This document shows, one piece after another, positions 51,803 to 61,287 of a stretch of DNA of 64,000 nt (the first letter of the stretch is position 1; every line of letters starts with the position of its first letter). The stretch covers positions 310,001 through 374,000 of the forward strand of contig NZ_JAFFQE010000002.1 of the NCBI RefSeq assembly GCF_016919005.1, written 5' to 3'. Source of the DNA: Desulfopila inferna (GTDB lineage Bacteria; Desulfobacterota; Desulfobulbia; Desulfobulbales; Desulfocapsaceae). The notes under the pieces were generated by a model. The model was not told the DNA's origin. It did no database searches and saw only the letters and a program-made list of their open reading frames with translations. The position numbers and the translations under genes were made by a program.

Positions 51803-53914
51803 ATGCTGGAAAGTCTTTTTTTACCGCAAAGCGTCGCCATTATAGGGGCATCAAGGACTCCGGGAAAGGTTGGCCACGATATTCTTGCCAACCTGGTCAA
51901 AGGAGGATTCAAAGGCACAATTCTGCCCGTCAATCCGGCCGGAGGAACAATGTTCGATCTGCCGGTCTTGCGCAGCCTCAGGGAGTTTGACGGCGAGATA
52001 GAACAGGTCATTGTGGTGGTGCCTAAAGACCGTGTGCTCGAGGCAGTCAAGGATGCCATGGCCAAAAAAGCCGGAGCGGTCGTGCTCATTTCCTCGGGAT
52101 TCAAGGAAACCGGCAAGGCCGGGCGGCGGCTTGAAGAGGAAGTCGCCAAAATCTGCAAAAGCCACGGCGCCCGGCTGCTTGGCCCCAACTGCCTGGGCCT
52201 GCTCAACACCCAGAACAATTTAAACGCCTCCTTCGCCGGCAGTATGCCTGCTCGCGGCAAGATCGCCATCTTCTCTCAATCGGGCGCACTCTGTACCTCC
52301 ATGCTTGACCTGGCTGAAGGCCGCCGTCTCGGAATCTCCAAGCTGATCAGTATCGGCAACAAAGCGGATATCAACGAAAACGATCTGCTCTCCTATCTCG
52401 CCGATGACAAGCAGACAACGGTTGTCACCGGATATCTGGAAAATATCATATCAGGCGATACCTTCATTAAAACCGCCGAAGAAGCCTGTATGAAAAAGCC
52501 GGTGGTGCTGCTCAAATCAGGGACCACTGCAGCAGGACAAAAGGCTGCCGCCAGCCACACCGGAGTTCTGGCCGGCACCGACACCGCCTACGGTGCGGCC
52601 TTCAAGCGCTCCGGGGTGATCCGGGCCGATACTTTTGAAGCCCTTTTTGATTACGCCACGGCCCTTTCCATGCAGCCTCTGCCCAAGGGAAACAGGGTGT
52701 TGATCATCACCAACGCCGGGGGGCCGGGAACCATGGCTGCCGATGCCGTTGAACACTGCGGCATGAGGGTTGCCGATCTCGCTTCCAATACCGCAACGGC
52801 ATTGCGCGACAAGCTCCCCGAGGGCGTCAGCATCGGCAATCCGGTCGATGTCCTTGGCGATGCACCGCCGGAGCGTTACCGGGAGGTCCTGCGCACCGCC
52901 CAGAATGACGACAGCGTTGACGCCATTATCATCATCCTCACTCCCCAGGTGATGTCCAACCCCAAGGAAACGGCCCGGGCCATCGCCATGGAAATCGACG
53001 GCAGCAAACCGGTTCTCGCCTCCTTTATGGGGGGCAAGGACGTCATGCCCGGCAGACTCGAGCTGACCGCGGCCGGGCTGCCCGATTACGAGTCCCCCGA
53101 GCGAGCCGTCGGCGCCCTCAAAGTAATGCACGAATATGAAACCTGGCTGCACCGGCCGCCGCGAATGGTTACCCGTTTTCGGGTCAACAGAAGGCGGGTG
53201 GAGCGCATCATTACCCGCAGCCGGCGCTTCAATATTCTGCAGCTCAATGAGGTGAAGTCCAAAAAAATCCTGCAGTCTTACGGTTTCAACGTACCCGACG
53301 GCAGGCTGGTAACCGATGCCGAAGAAGCGGTTGAACAGGCGCGCCGCACCGGCTTTCCGGTAGCCATGAAGATTGTCTCACCGGATATCGTTCACAAAAG
53401 CGATATGGGCGGGGTTAAGCTGAACCTTACCACCGCACAGCAGGTCAGGGACGGATTTGACCTGATGATGATTCGTATTCTGCAGCAGGTTCCCAGTGCC
53501 ATCATCGAAGGTATCTATGTCGAAAAGATGGTGGATCCCGGACTGGAGGTAATTATCGGCGTCAGCAGAGACCCGCAGTTCGGTCCCATGCTGATGTTCG
53601 GTCTCGGCGGCATTTTTGTCGAGGTGATGAAGGATGTCACCTTTCACCTGGCCCCCATCACTCAGGATGAAGCCATTCATATGCTCAAATCCACCAGGTC
53701 CTATAACATTCTCAAGGGCAAGCGGGGCCAGAAAGGCGTCGATATCGTCGGCATCGCCAACGGCCTCCAGCGTATAAGCCAGTTGACCACCGACTTCCCC
53801 CAGATCATCGAACTCGACATCAATCCTTTTATCGTCGGAGAAACGGGAACCGATCCGGTGGTCGCAGACGGCAGGATGACCCTTTTATCGGCCGATAAAA
53901 GGATTATTATCTGA
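51803..53914 (+). CDS. ADP-forming (acetyl/acyl)-CoA synthetase, fused alpha-beta
   Basis: 703 residues. A CoA-binding Rossmann domain (VAIIGASRTPGKVG), a succinyl-CoA ligase-like domain with the phosphorylated histidine in ASHTGVLAG (His252), and a C-terminal ATP-grasp domain (VAMKIVSPDIVHKSDMGGVKL, then EVIIGVSRDPQFGPMLMFGLGG) give the full reaction acyl-CoA + ADP + Pi to acid + CoA + ATP. Typical of anaerobes making ATP from acetyl-CoA. It heads an operon with a CoA-transferase-GNAT fusion 31 bases downstream. Confidence 0.93.
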   Translation: MLESLFLPQSVAIIGASRTPGKVGHDILANLVKGGFKGTILPVNPAGGTMFDLPVLRSLREFDGEIEQVIVVVPKDRVLEAVKDAMAKKAGAVVLISSGFKETGKAGRRLEEEVAKICKSHGARLLGPNCLGLLNTQNNLNASFAGSMPARGKIAIFSQSGALCTSMLDLAEGRRLGISKLISIGNKADINENDLLSYLADDKQTTVVTGYLENIISGDTFIKTAEEACMKKPVVLLKSGTTAAGQKAAASHTGVLAGTDTAYGAAFKRSGVIRADTFEALFDYATALSMQPLPKGNRVLIITNAGGPGTMAADAVEHCGMRVADLASNTATALRDKLPEGVSIGNPVDVLGDAPPERYREVLRTAQNDDSVDAIIIILTPQVMSNPKETARAIAMEIDGSKPVLASFMGGKDVMPGRLELTAAGLPDYESPERAVGALKVMHEYETWLHRPPRMVTRFRVNRRRVERIITRSRRFNILQLNEVKSKKILQSYGFNVPDGRLVTDAEEAVEQARRTGFPVAMKIVSPDIVHKSDMGGVKLNLTTAQQVRDGFDLMMIRILQQVPSAIIEGIYVEKMVDPGLEVIIGVSRDPQFGPMLMFGLGGIFVEVMKDVTFHLAPITQDEAIHMLKSTRSYNILKGKRGQKGVDIVGIANGLQRISQLTTDFPQIIELDINPFIVGETGTDPVVADGRMTLLSADKRIII

Positions 53915-53945
53915 AAAAATCACGAGCATTGACGGGAAATAATAA

Positions 53946-55832
53946 ATGGCGATGGATTACGATACTAACTGGCAGGACCGCTACAGGGAAATGGTGAGTT
54001 CGGCCAAAAAGGCGCTGAAGCAGGTGCGTTCCGGCAACAGGGTTTTCATCGGGACCGGCTGCGGTGAGCCCACCGAACTGGTCAAGGCGCTGACGGCCAG
54101 GTCATCTGAACTGGCCGATGTCGAAATTGTTCAGCTCTTTACCAAGGGCGATGCTCTCTATGCCCAGAAGAGTCATGCGCAGAGCTTCACTGTCAACTCC
54201 TTTTTTATCGGGCAGAACGTCCGGGCCATGATCCAGGAGGGGCTGGGCAGCTACACCCCGATCCTTCTCTCGAATATTCCGCAACTTTTCTATTCCGGCC
54301 AGCTCCCTCTCGATGTCGTTCTGATCCAGGTCACTCCACCTAATGTCAACGGCAAGGTCAGTCTCGGCATTTCCGTGGACATCGTCAAAAGCGCGGTGGA
54401 AAACGGCTCGCTCATCATCGCCCAGGTCAACCCGCAGATGGTATGGACCATGGGCGACAGTATGGTCGATGTGTATGACCTTGATATCCTGGTGCCGGCT
54501 AATGTACCGCTTATTGAAAGAGAAGAAGAGGAGCTGGGGGAGATCAGCCACGCCATCGGCAAAAACGTCGCTACTCTGATTCCGGACAATGCCACCATCC
54601 AGTTCGGTCTGGGCCGTACTCCCGGTTTTGGCCGTATCCCCCACGCGGCTATTCCCTACCTTTTGGAAAAGAAAAATCTCGGCATTCATTGCGAGATGAT
54701 CACCGACGCCATAATAGAGCTGATTGAAGCCGGCGTTGCCAACGGCAGCAGAAAAAGTACAGACAGGGGCAGGATCGTCACCAGCTTCTGCATGGGAACA
54801 AAAAGGCTCTACAATTATGTCGACAACAATCCTCTGTTCTGCTTTCGACCGACGGAATATGTCAACGACTTCCATGTCATCAGCGAACAATCGAAGATGG
54901 TGGCCATCAACGTCGGTCAGGAGATCGATCTTACCGGACAGGTCTGCACGGACGCTGTGGACGGCAAGTTCTACTCGGGGATAGGCGGTCTGGTAGATTT
55001 CAATCGCGGGGCGGCACGCTCGAGAAACGGCAAGACCATTATCGTCATCCCCTCCGCCAGTCTCGATGCCAAGCGATCCAGGATAGTCGTACGCCTCAGC
55101 CCGGGCGCCGGTGTCTCTATTACCCGCGGCACCATTCATTATGTGGTTACCGAGTACGGCATTGCCTACCTGCATGGCAAGTCGGTACAGGAACGCGTTA
55201 TGGCGCTAATCTCCATCGCTCATCCGAATTTTCGCGAACAGCTCTTCAAGGCGGCGGTTGCTGCTCATTATATCCGTCCGGAAATGGCGGATGTCACCAC
55301 CGGATTCATGGTCCCACGGGATGACTTAATGCGCTCCACCATGCTGCTCAAGGATGGTACCCAGGTCTATTTCCGTTCGGTTCAGCCTACCGATGAACCA
55401 CGGATGAAAGATCTTCTCTACGATCTCTCCAGGGAAACCGTGTATTACCGTTTTATGAGCCAGCAGAACAGATTTACCCATAAGCAGATCCAGGATTTCG
55501 TCTATATCGATCACCGCAAGGATGTGGCTATCGTCGGAACGGTGCCGGAGGCCCATGGAGATGATGTCATCTGTGTTGGCAGATACTACCTCGATGAGGA
55601 AACCAACAGGGCGGAAGTTGCCTTTATCATTCGTGATGACTGGCAGAATAAAGGTCTTGGGACCTATTTGTACAGACATATGGCCGAGATTGCAAAACGT
55701 AACGGTATCGCCGGCTTCACGGCGGAGGTGCTGCGCAGCAATAACCGCATGCAGACCATTTTTATCCATGCCGGACACAAGGTTTCCCACACCCTTGAGA
55801 AGAACGCCTACAGCTTTATTATCGACTTCTAG
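53946..55832 (+). CDS. Acetyl-CoA hydrolase/transferase fused to GNAT acetyltransferase
   Basis: 628 residues. Residues 1-460 are a Cat1/4-hydroxybutyrate CoA-transferase-like enzyme (FIGTGCGEPTELVKAL, the ATIQFGLGRTPGFGRIP block, SGIGGLVDFNRGAARS). Residues about 470-628 are a GNAT domain with the acetyl-CoA loop DDWQNKGLGTYLYRHM. Both domains use acetyl-CoA; the GNAT part could acetylate lysine on the adjacent ADP-forming synthetase, similar to Pat enzymes in which a synthetase-like domain is fused to GNAT. Activity of each half is inferred from family. Confidence 0.9.
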   Translation: MAMDYDTNWQDRYREMVSSAKKALKQVRSGNRVFIGTGCGEPTELVKALTARSSELADVEIVQLFTKGDALYAQKSHAQSFTVNSFFIGQNVRAMIQEGLGSYTPILLSNIPQLFYSGQLPLDVVLIQVTPPNVNGKVSLGISVDIVKSAVENGSLIIAQVNPQMVWTMGDSMVDVYDLDILVPANVPLIEREEEELGEISHAIGKNVATLIPDNATIQFGLGRTPGFGRIPHAAIPYLLEKKNLGIHCEMITDAIIELIEAGVANGSRKSTDRGRIVTSFCMGTKRLYNYVDNNPLFCFRPTEYVNDFHVISEQSKMVAINVGQEIDLTGQVCTDAVDGKFYSGIGGLVDFNRGAARSRNGKTIIVIPSASLDAKRSRIVVRLSPGAGVSITRGTIHYVVTEYGIAYLHGKSVQERVMALISIAHPNFREQLFKAAVAAHYIRPEMADVTTGFMVPRDDLMRSTMLLKDGTQVYFRSVQPTDEPRMKDLLYDLSRETVYYRFMSQQNRFTHKQIQDFVYIDHRKDVAIVGTVPEAHGDDVICVGRYYLDEETNRAEVAFIIRDDWQNKGLGTYLYRHMAEIAKRNGIAGFTAEVLRSNNRMQTIFIHAGHKVSHTLEKNAYSFIIDF

Positions 55833-55987
55833 GCACGAAGACTTTCGGGAAGAAAAGAAACAACGGAGACCAGGATAAAACGTAAGGGTGGAACTTGTTG
55901 AGATTCTCCCTAAGTAAGTTAAGACTTGAAAGTTGGCTCTGAAACTTGCCGCCCATAGGCGACGACTTGAATTTTTGCCCCGACAAA

Positions 55988-56482
55988 ATGATGCTTCATG
56001 GTTTTCCACCCATATCGGGCCCTGCCTGTCATACCCTTATCCTGGGTTCCATGCCAGGCCGGGATTCACTTGATGCCAGCCAATACTATGCCCATAATCG
56101 AAACGCCTTCTGGCCCATCATGGGAGAGATCTATGGCGCTACACCGTCGCTCTCCTATGACCAAAGGAGGCAAACCCTGGTGGACAACGGGATCAGCGTC
56201 TGGGATGTAATTAAGAGTTGCCGGAGAGAAACGAGTCTTGATTCAGCCATTGAGGAGGAATCGATCGCGGTCAATGATTTCGAGAATTTTCTGGCAGATC
56301 ACCCTCTGTTGACCCGGATTTTTTTCAATGGCGCCAAAGCGGAACAGAGCTTCAAGCGCTATGTCGGTCATCTTCTCTGCACCCACGGGCTCAGCTACCT
56401 GCGGCTGCCCTCGACCAGTCCCGCCAATGCCCGCATGAATTTCCAGCAAAAGCTCCTGGCATGGAGTTCGGCACTGAAGTGA
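55988..56482 (+). CDS. DNA-deoxyinosine glycosylase (UDG family 6)
   Basis: 164 residues. LILGSMPGRDSLDASQYYAHNRNAFWPIMG is the family's active-site region (quoted from the N-terminal 45 residues), and LPSTSPANA the second motif. Removes hypoxanthine from deaminated DNA. The frame opens earlier (55946), but the ATG at 55988 just precedes the conserved HGFPPI and was chosen. Independent gene between the acyl-CoA operon and the convergent MaoC gene. Confidence 0.86.
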   Translation: MMLHGFPPISGPACHTLILGSMPGRDSLDASQYYAHNRNAFWPIMGEIYGATPSLSYDQRRQTLVDNGISVWDVIKSCRRETSLDSAIEEESIAVNDFENFLADHPLLTRIFFNGAKAEQSFKRYVGHLLCTHGLSYLRLPSTSPANARMNFQQKLLAWSSALK

Positions 56483-56500
56483 ATTCCGGAAATTGCTATC

Positions 56501-56935
56501 CTATTCTCTTTTTTTCCTGGGCAGAAGAATGGAGGCTATGCCCTCGCAAACCACAACCCCTCTTTGATTGATGCAGGTGGTTTTGAGTCTGGCTGATTTT
56601 CTTTTCGGTCCGATTTCGAGTATTTCAGCCGTGGCGGTAATGGTGTCTCCAATACGGATCGGCGCGGTGAATTTCAGGGACTGCTCCTGATATATTGCTC
56701 CGGGACCCGGCAGCTTCATAGCCATGACCGCACTGATAAAGCCTGCCGCCAGCATGCCATGGGCGATTCTGCCGCCAAAGGCGGTGCGGGCGGCATATTC
56801 CTCATCTATATGAACCGGGTTCATGTCACCGGTGATGCCGGCATATTGATAGACATCCGATTCACTTACGGTTTTTGAAAGGCTGGCCGAATCACCAACC
56901 TTCAGCTTTGATATATCAAGGTATTGGTAGAGCAT
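56501..56935 (-). CDS. MaoC-like (R)-specific enoyl-CoA hydratase
   Basis: 144 residues, hot-dog fold. The PhaJ hydratase signature AGITGDMNPVHIDEEYA supplies the catalytic Asp and His, followed by FGGRIAHGML. Hydrates crotonyl-CoA-type substrates to (R)-3-hydroxyacyl-CoA. It could link to the 3-hydroxyacyl-CoA genes at 35151 and 60376. Separate from the HDAC gene by a gap holding an R2 repeat. Confidence 0.88.
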   Translation of the reverse strand: MLYQYLDISKLKVGDSASLSKTVSESDVYQYAGITGDMNPVHIDEEYAARTAFGGRIAHGMLAAGFISAVMAMKLPGPGAIYQEQSLKFTAPIRIGDTITATAEILEIGPKRKSARLKTTCINQRGVVVCEGIASILLPRKKRE

Positions 56936-56998
56936 GATGTTGATAGTCTTTATGTATGAGTCTGTTGCTTTCTCAGCGTTGCGGACCTGATTTTACTA

Positions 56999-57018
56999 TC
57001 CAGCTCAGCGGGGTTAGG
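56999..57018 (+). repeat. R2 interspersed repeat, right-half fragment
   Basis: TCCAGCTCAGCGGGGTTAGG, directly after the stop of the HDAC-family gene. Confidence 0.5.
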
Positions 57019-57021
57019 CCC

Positions 57022-58338
57022 CTATCTCCTTTCGAAGATATCCTCCACCCTGTCCTGCAGAACAGTCAAGGTATCGCTTTCCCGGGGAGCGCGGACAAAG
57101 CCGTCCCTTGCCTTGATGCTGCACTTCCTGCAGCAGCTGAAAGGTATACAGAACCCGTGGAGATGCTGGTGCAGACCTTCGGCGACGACCTCGGAATAGC
57201 CCGGACAGTCGGGACAGAGGTTGTATACCCTGGTTTCCCCCACCTGAAAGCCGGTGGTATCGTAAAAAATACGCTTGCGTGCAACGACGGTCTGCTGTCC
57301 TTCATATTGCTTCTTCAGCTTATGCCGATTATGAAACACCTCAACTGCCTGATTGCAGATGGTCTCGATATAGCTGTTCATATCCCGCGACTGGATAAAG
57401 CGTGCCGGATCATATCCCGGTTCCCGGACATGGGAGGTATCCATGCCGGCCATGGCCAGTATAATTCCCAGATTCGTATAGGGCAGAGCTCCCTCGATGG
57501 CATATCCCCCCTCCAGCACACAGATATCGGGATTTAGGTTTTTATTCAACCGGGCATATCCCTGCGCGGTGAAATTCATATTGGTTATCGGGTCGGAATA
57601 GTGGTTGTCCTGACCTGCGGAGTTGATTACCAGCTCCGGTTTAAATTCATCCAGGATAGGCAACACCACACGCTCCATGACCATATCGAAGCCCTCCTCC
57701 GAGGTTTGCTGAGGGAGTGGAATATTGATGTTGTAGCCCGGCGCCGAAGGTCCGCCCGATTCATGGACAAATCCGCTGCCCGGGAAAATAGTACGGCCGT
57801 CCTGGTGCATGGAAATAAAAAGGGTGTCCGGATCATTGTAGAAAATATCCTGTGTACCGTCGCCATGATGACAATCGGTATCGATGATGGCGATTTTGCC
57901 GATGCCGTAATGGCGGCGGATATATTCGACCATGATCGCCTCTACATTGACGATACAGAATCCCCTGTCCCCGAAAACCGTTTGCATGGCATGGTGCCCA
58001 GGCGGTCTGACAATGGCGAAGGAGCGTTCCACTTCCTTGTCCATTACCGCCCGTGCTGCCCGGATGGCCCCACCCGTGGAAATAAAATGAGAAGCGGTCA
58101 TCAATCTGGCCGCGGAAGGAACACAAAGATGCACCCTGTCAATATCCTGCTCCAGAGCCATTTCAGGATTGTAGAAGTAAATGTTTTCGACATCTTCCAA
58201 TCCTTCTTCAATCAGCTGGTCCTTGGTATACAGCAGCCTTTCCTCGCGCTCGGGATGTGAGGGGCTTATACACCAGTCAAAGGCCGGAAAGAGAACGAGT
58301 CCGGTTTTTCGTGCCGCTGTCGGCATATATTTTATCAT
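57022..58338 (-). CDS. Histone deacetylase-family amidohydrolase with Cys-rich tail
   Basis: 438 residues. HDAC/acetylpolyamine amidohydrolase fold (about 10-340): the His pair in RPPGHHA (His115-His116), zinc ligands Asp155 and His157 in DTDCHHGDGTQ, third ligand Asp244 in SAGQDNHYSDP, and Tyr279 in LEGGY are all present, so it should be active. Residues 360-410 add CPDC (375-378) and CCRKC (402-406), a likely zinc ribbon not part of the usual catalytic domain. It removes an acyl group from an amine or amide; substrate unknown. It starts 3 bases after the HyuA stop. Confidence 0.9.
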   Translation of the reverse strand: MIKYMPTAARKTGLVLFPAFDWCISPSHPEREERLLYTKDQLIEEGLEDVENIYFYNPEMALEQDIDRVHLCVPSAARLMTASHFISTGGAIRAARAVMDKEVERSFAIVRPPGHHAMQTVFGDRGFCIVNVEAIMVEYIRRHYGIGKIAIIDTDCHHGDGTQDIFYNDPDTLFISMHQDGRTIFPGSGFVHESGGPSAPGYNINIPLPQQTSEEGFDMVMERVVLPILDEFKPELVINSAGQDNHYSDPITNMNFTAQGYARLNKNLNPDICVLEGGYAIEGALPYTNLGIILAMAGMDTSHVREPGYDPARFIQSRDMNSYIETICNQAVEVFHNRHKLKKQYEGQQTVVARKRIFYDTTGFQVGETRVYNLCPDCPGYSEVVAEGLHQHLHGFCIPFSCCRKCSIKARDGFVRAPRESDTLTVLQDRVEDIFERR

Positions 58339-58341
58339 GAT

Positions 58342-59988
58342 TTACTCCTCCACCTTCACCAGACCGGGTCGTATCTGTGCTTTCAGCGAGATGATTTTTC
58401 CAGTTGTGGCAAATCCCTTGACCGTATTCATCTCGAGCCGTTCGATAAAGTCAATCTCGGGAATGGTTTCAGCGCCCATCTCCAGCGCCATTTTCCGGAC
58501 CGCCTCAATGACAAGCAATTCAGCATCTTCCATATTGAACCGCTTGCCGATGCTTTCCATGCAGGATATTTCCGGAATGCTCAGTCTGCCCAGGGAGGTG
58601 TCGCAATACAGGCTCGCCTGCACGGTTAAGCGTGCCCTGGCCGCCCCTATGGCGTTGGCAACCTCGTAATCCGGAGGAACCACACATTCCATCCCGAAGG
58701 TATCCTGCAGAAAACTCTGCAATGCCAGGGCGGGGCCGCCTATGGATATCAGCCTCTCCGGGGTGATCTTTTCCCGCTCAAGAAAGGCGGAAACCGTATA
58801 GACCGGCCGACTGAAGATTTCTTCAATCATGTCCATCACCGCTCTATGCACTGTCCGGACAAAACAATGAAGCAGCTCGACCGCCGTCTCCTCCGGCGGC
58901 TTTTCAGGGCACAGCCGCTCCATCGCCGCTCGTGCTTCCGTCTGCGAGCCCGCTTTGATCCTGCCCAGCACTACCATGGCATCGGTGGGGGTCGGTGACA
59001 TACCACCAAAGGCCATGGGCGGCCCCCTTCTTTCCGGACCAATCTGAAAACCATTACCCTGCCGGATCACACTGCTGTCTCCGCCGAGACCAATGCTTTT
59101 GGTGAGCTGGGCGCGTATCAGAGTGGGTCTGCCGCCCACCGTGGCACCATACGGTTCAAGCAGCGGCACTCCGTCGGCAAATATGCCAATATCGGTTGTC
59201 GTTCCACCAATGTCGAGAAGAATGGCATCACCAATATTATCCACCAGAGCCAGCGCCCCCATAATACTGGCCGAAGGTCCGGAATGAATGGACTGGCAGG
59301 GAAATTCACAGCCGACGTCAAAGGGAATGGTGCCCCCGTCCGCCTTAAGTATATAGCAGGGGCAGGTAAGGCCCAGCTTTGAAAAACCTTCCTCCATCGC
59401 CTCCTTAAACTGATAAAACTGCGACTTCAGGGCACTATTGACCCAGGTGGTATAGACCCGCCTGGGGAAATTCGGCATGCCCGATATACGATGCCCCATG
59501 CTGATGTGGGTAAAATCATCCTGCAGCTGATCTCTGACCCATAATTCATGCTCGTTGTTTCTGTGTGAAAATTTAGTGACTATGCCGATGGAGGAGATAT
59601 TGTTTCTTTGTAATTCAGAGGCGGCGGCCTGAATTTCGGCTACACCCGGGCCACGAAGAATTTGTCCGCGATGGTCCACGGCCCCGGAGAAAAAATGGAG
59701 ATGATCTCCGCACTTGAGGAAATCTGGGTTCATGCCGGGACCTGCCTGAACGAACATGCCGACCTCGTCGAGCTTTTCATTGATCAAGGCATTGGTACAG
59801 AGGGTGGTACTCAGATGGATTCTTTTCAGAGCCTCTCTATCCGGGGGCAGGAGGGATTCCAGCAGGGTAATTATGGAATCTCCGAGGTTGTCATGATCTA
59901 CCCAGACTTTTTTCTTTGCGGCAATGGTGTTTTTCCACAAAAGGACGCCATCAGCATGGGTACCGCCTACATCAATCCCGATAATCAT
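58342..59988 (-). CDS. Hydantoinase/oxoprolinase family protein (HyuA-like)
   Basis: 548 residues, shorter than the usual 650-700-residue HyuA. ASKHA-fold ATP motifs: IGIDVGGTHADGVLL at the N-terminus and LLDIGGTTTDIGIFADG in the middle; GGPALALQSFL near the C-terminus. The family hydrolyses cyclic imides or 5-oxoproline with ATP or activates ketones (acetone carboxylase beta). No HyuB partner is present; instead an HDAC-family amidohydrolase is translationally adjacent. Function unknown. Confidence 0.87.
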   Translation of the reverse strand: MIIGIDVGGTHADGVLLWKNTIAAKKKVWVDHDNLGDSIITLLESLLPPDREALKRIHLSTTLCTNALINEKLDEVGMFVQAGPGMNPDFLKCGDHLHFFSGAVDHRGQILRGPGVAEIQAAASELQRNNISSIGIVTKFSHRNNEHELWVRDQLQDDFTHISMGHRISGMPNFPRRVYTTWVNSALKSQFYQFKEAMEEGFSKLGLTCPCYILKADGGTIPFDVGCEFPCQSIHSGPSASIMGALALVDNIGDAILLDIGGTTTDIGIFADGVPLLEPYGATVGGRPTLIRAQLTKSIGLGGDSSVIRQGNGFQIGPERRGPPMAFGGMSPTPTDAMVVLGRIKAGSQTEARAAMERLCPEKPPEETAVELLHCFVRTVHRAVMDMIEEIFSRPVYTVSAFLEREKITPERLISIGGPALALQSFLQDTFGMECVVPPDYEVANAIGAARARLTVQASLYCDTSLGRLSIPEISCMESIGKRFNMEDAELLVIEAVRKMALEMGAETIPEIDFIERLEMNTVKGFATTGKIISLKAQIRPGLVKVEE

Positions 59989-60375
59989 CGTGTCACCTTT
60001 CTCTTTTTCGAATCAATGGCCCATTCCTTTGAAAAAATTCTTCTCTTTCGATACTATTCAATATACCAAAAAAGACAAAGACATTTTCAGGTATCTTATA
60101 TGCTCTGTTTTGATGGGATCAGAAAAATTCCACCCCCCCCTCAACCCCATGCCGATCTACCTGAGACAGTCCATACATAACAAATAATAGGAGATTTCTC
60201 TTTAACGATATGATATCATCCGGGCTGGAGTATGCTATAATTGCATAAGACCCAATCTTAACACTGTGGTTAAAGAGGATTTGGTGGAGATGAGCCGCCT
60301 CCCAAGAGGCATTTATATAAACCCCCGATTCGGGGTTGACAACTATCGGAAACTGCAGGAACAAAGGAATTCACA
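59989..60375. other. Divergent gap before the 3-hydroxyacyl-CoA dehydrogenase
   Basis: 387 bases with no credible ORF. Contains a C-rich run (60127-60134), a TATAAT at 60235, and two hairpins near the dehydrogenase start, GCCTC/GAGGC (60297-60310) and AACCCC/GGGGTT (60320-60337). Probably carries both divergent promoters. Confidence 0.4.
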
Positions 60376-61221
60376 ATGGTGCAGACTGGTATAATCATGA
60401 TTGTCGGCGCAGGGCAAATGGGAAAGGGGCTGGCCCAACTCGCGGCACGCTCAGGGTACACTGTCCTTCTCAATGATCTACCCGGTATCCTGGAAAAAAG
60501 CTTCATGGAAATTGAAATGGAACTGGTCAGCCGGAAAGATCTCGATGCCGAAGGCAGGCAGCAGATACTGGAAAAAATCAAGCCGGCCGCCAGCCTCCAG
60601 GAAGCCGTCCATTCCGACTATATTATAGAAGCGGCCACGGAAAATGTGACCATAAAAAAACAGATATTTACCACTCTTTCAAATTATATAACCCAACATA
60701 CCATTCTGGCAACAAATACGTCTTCACTTTCCATTACCGACATTGCCTCAGCTTCTGACTGTCCGGAAAAAGTAGTCGGTATGCATTTCATGAACCCGGT
60801 TTCCTCAATGATGGTGGTGGAGATAATACGCGGTTTGAAAACCAGTGATCATGCCTGCAAAGTCATCAAGGAACTGGCCGAGAACCTCGGTAAGGAAGCC
60901 ATCGAGGTCAACGATTATCCCGGATTTGTCTCCAACAGATTGCTCATGCCGATGATCAACGAAGCCATCATCTGTGTCTTTGACGGTGTTGCCGATGTCG
61001 AATCGGTTGACAGGATTATGCAGCTTGGACTGCGGCATCCTCTTGGCCCCCTGCGTCTTGCCGACATGATCGGACTTGATGCCTGTCTCTCAATCATGGA
61101 AATCCTGCATCGTGAATTTGACCATCCCAAATACAGGCCATGCCCCCTGCTGCGCAATATGGTCAAGGCCGGCAAGCTCGGTAGAAAATCCGGTGAAGGA
61201 TTTTATCTTTATGACAACTGA
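60376..61221 (+). CDS. 3-hydroxyacyl-CoA (3-hydroxybutyryl-CoA) dehydrogenase
   Basis: 281 residues. NAD-binding motif IVGAGQMGKGLAQLAA and the signature GMHFMNPVSSMMVVEIIRG with catalytic His; Glu and Asn follow in the usual spacing (YPGFVSNRLLMPMINEA). C-terminal RHPLGPLRLADMIGLD and GRKSGEGFYLYD. Oxidises (S)-3-hydroxybutyryl-CoA to acetoacetyl-CoA. Single gene; no enoyl-CoA hydratase of the crotonase type is adjacent. Confidence 0.93.
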   Translation: MVQTGIIMIVGAGQMGKGLAQLAARSGYTVLLNDLPGILEKSFMEIEMELVSRKDLDAEGRQQILEKIKPAASLQEAVHSDYIIEAATENVTIKKQIFTTLSNYITQHTILATNTSSLSITDIASASDCPEKVVGMHFMNPVSSMMVVEIIRGLKTSDHACKVIKELAENLGKEAIEVNDYPGFVSNRLLMPMINEAIICVFDGVADVESVDRIMQLGLRHPLGPLRLADMIGLDACLSIMEILHREFDHPKYRPCPLLRNMVKAGKLGRKSGEGFYLYDN

Positions 61222-61287
61222 CTCGTAGAAAGCTGAAACGCCGGAGATCGGCTCGACGTCATCGCAAATTTAAAGATTTTAAGGGAA

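Noticed and set aside
54102-55175. 357-codon open frame antisense to the CoA-transferase-GNAT gene
   Set aside because: Shadow of a strongly supported gene, no motifs.
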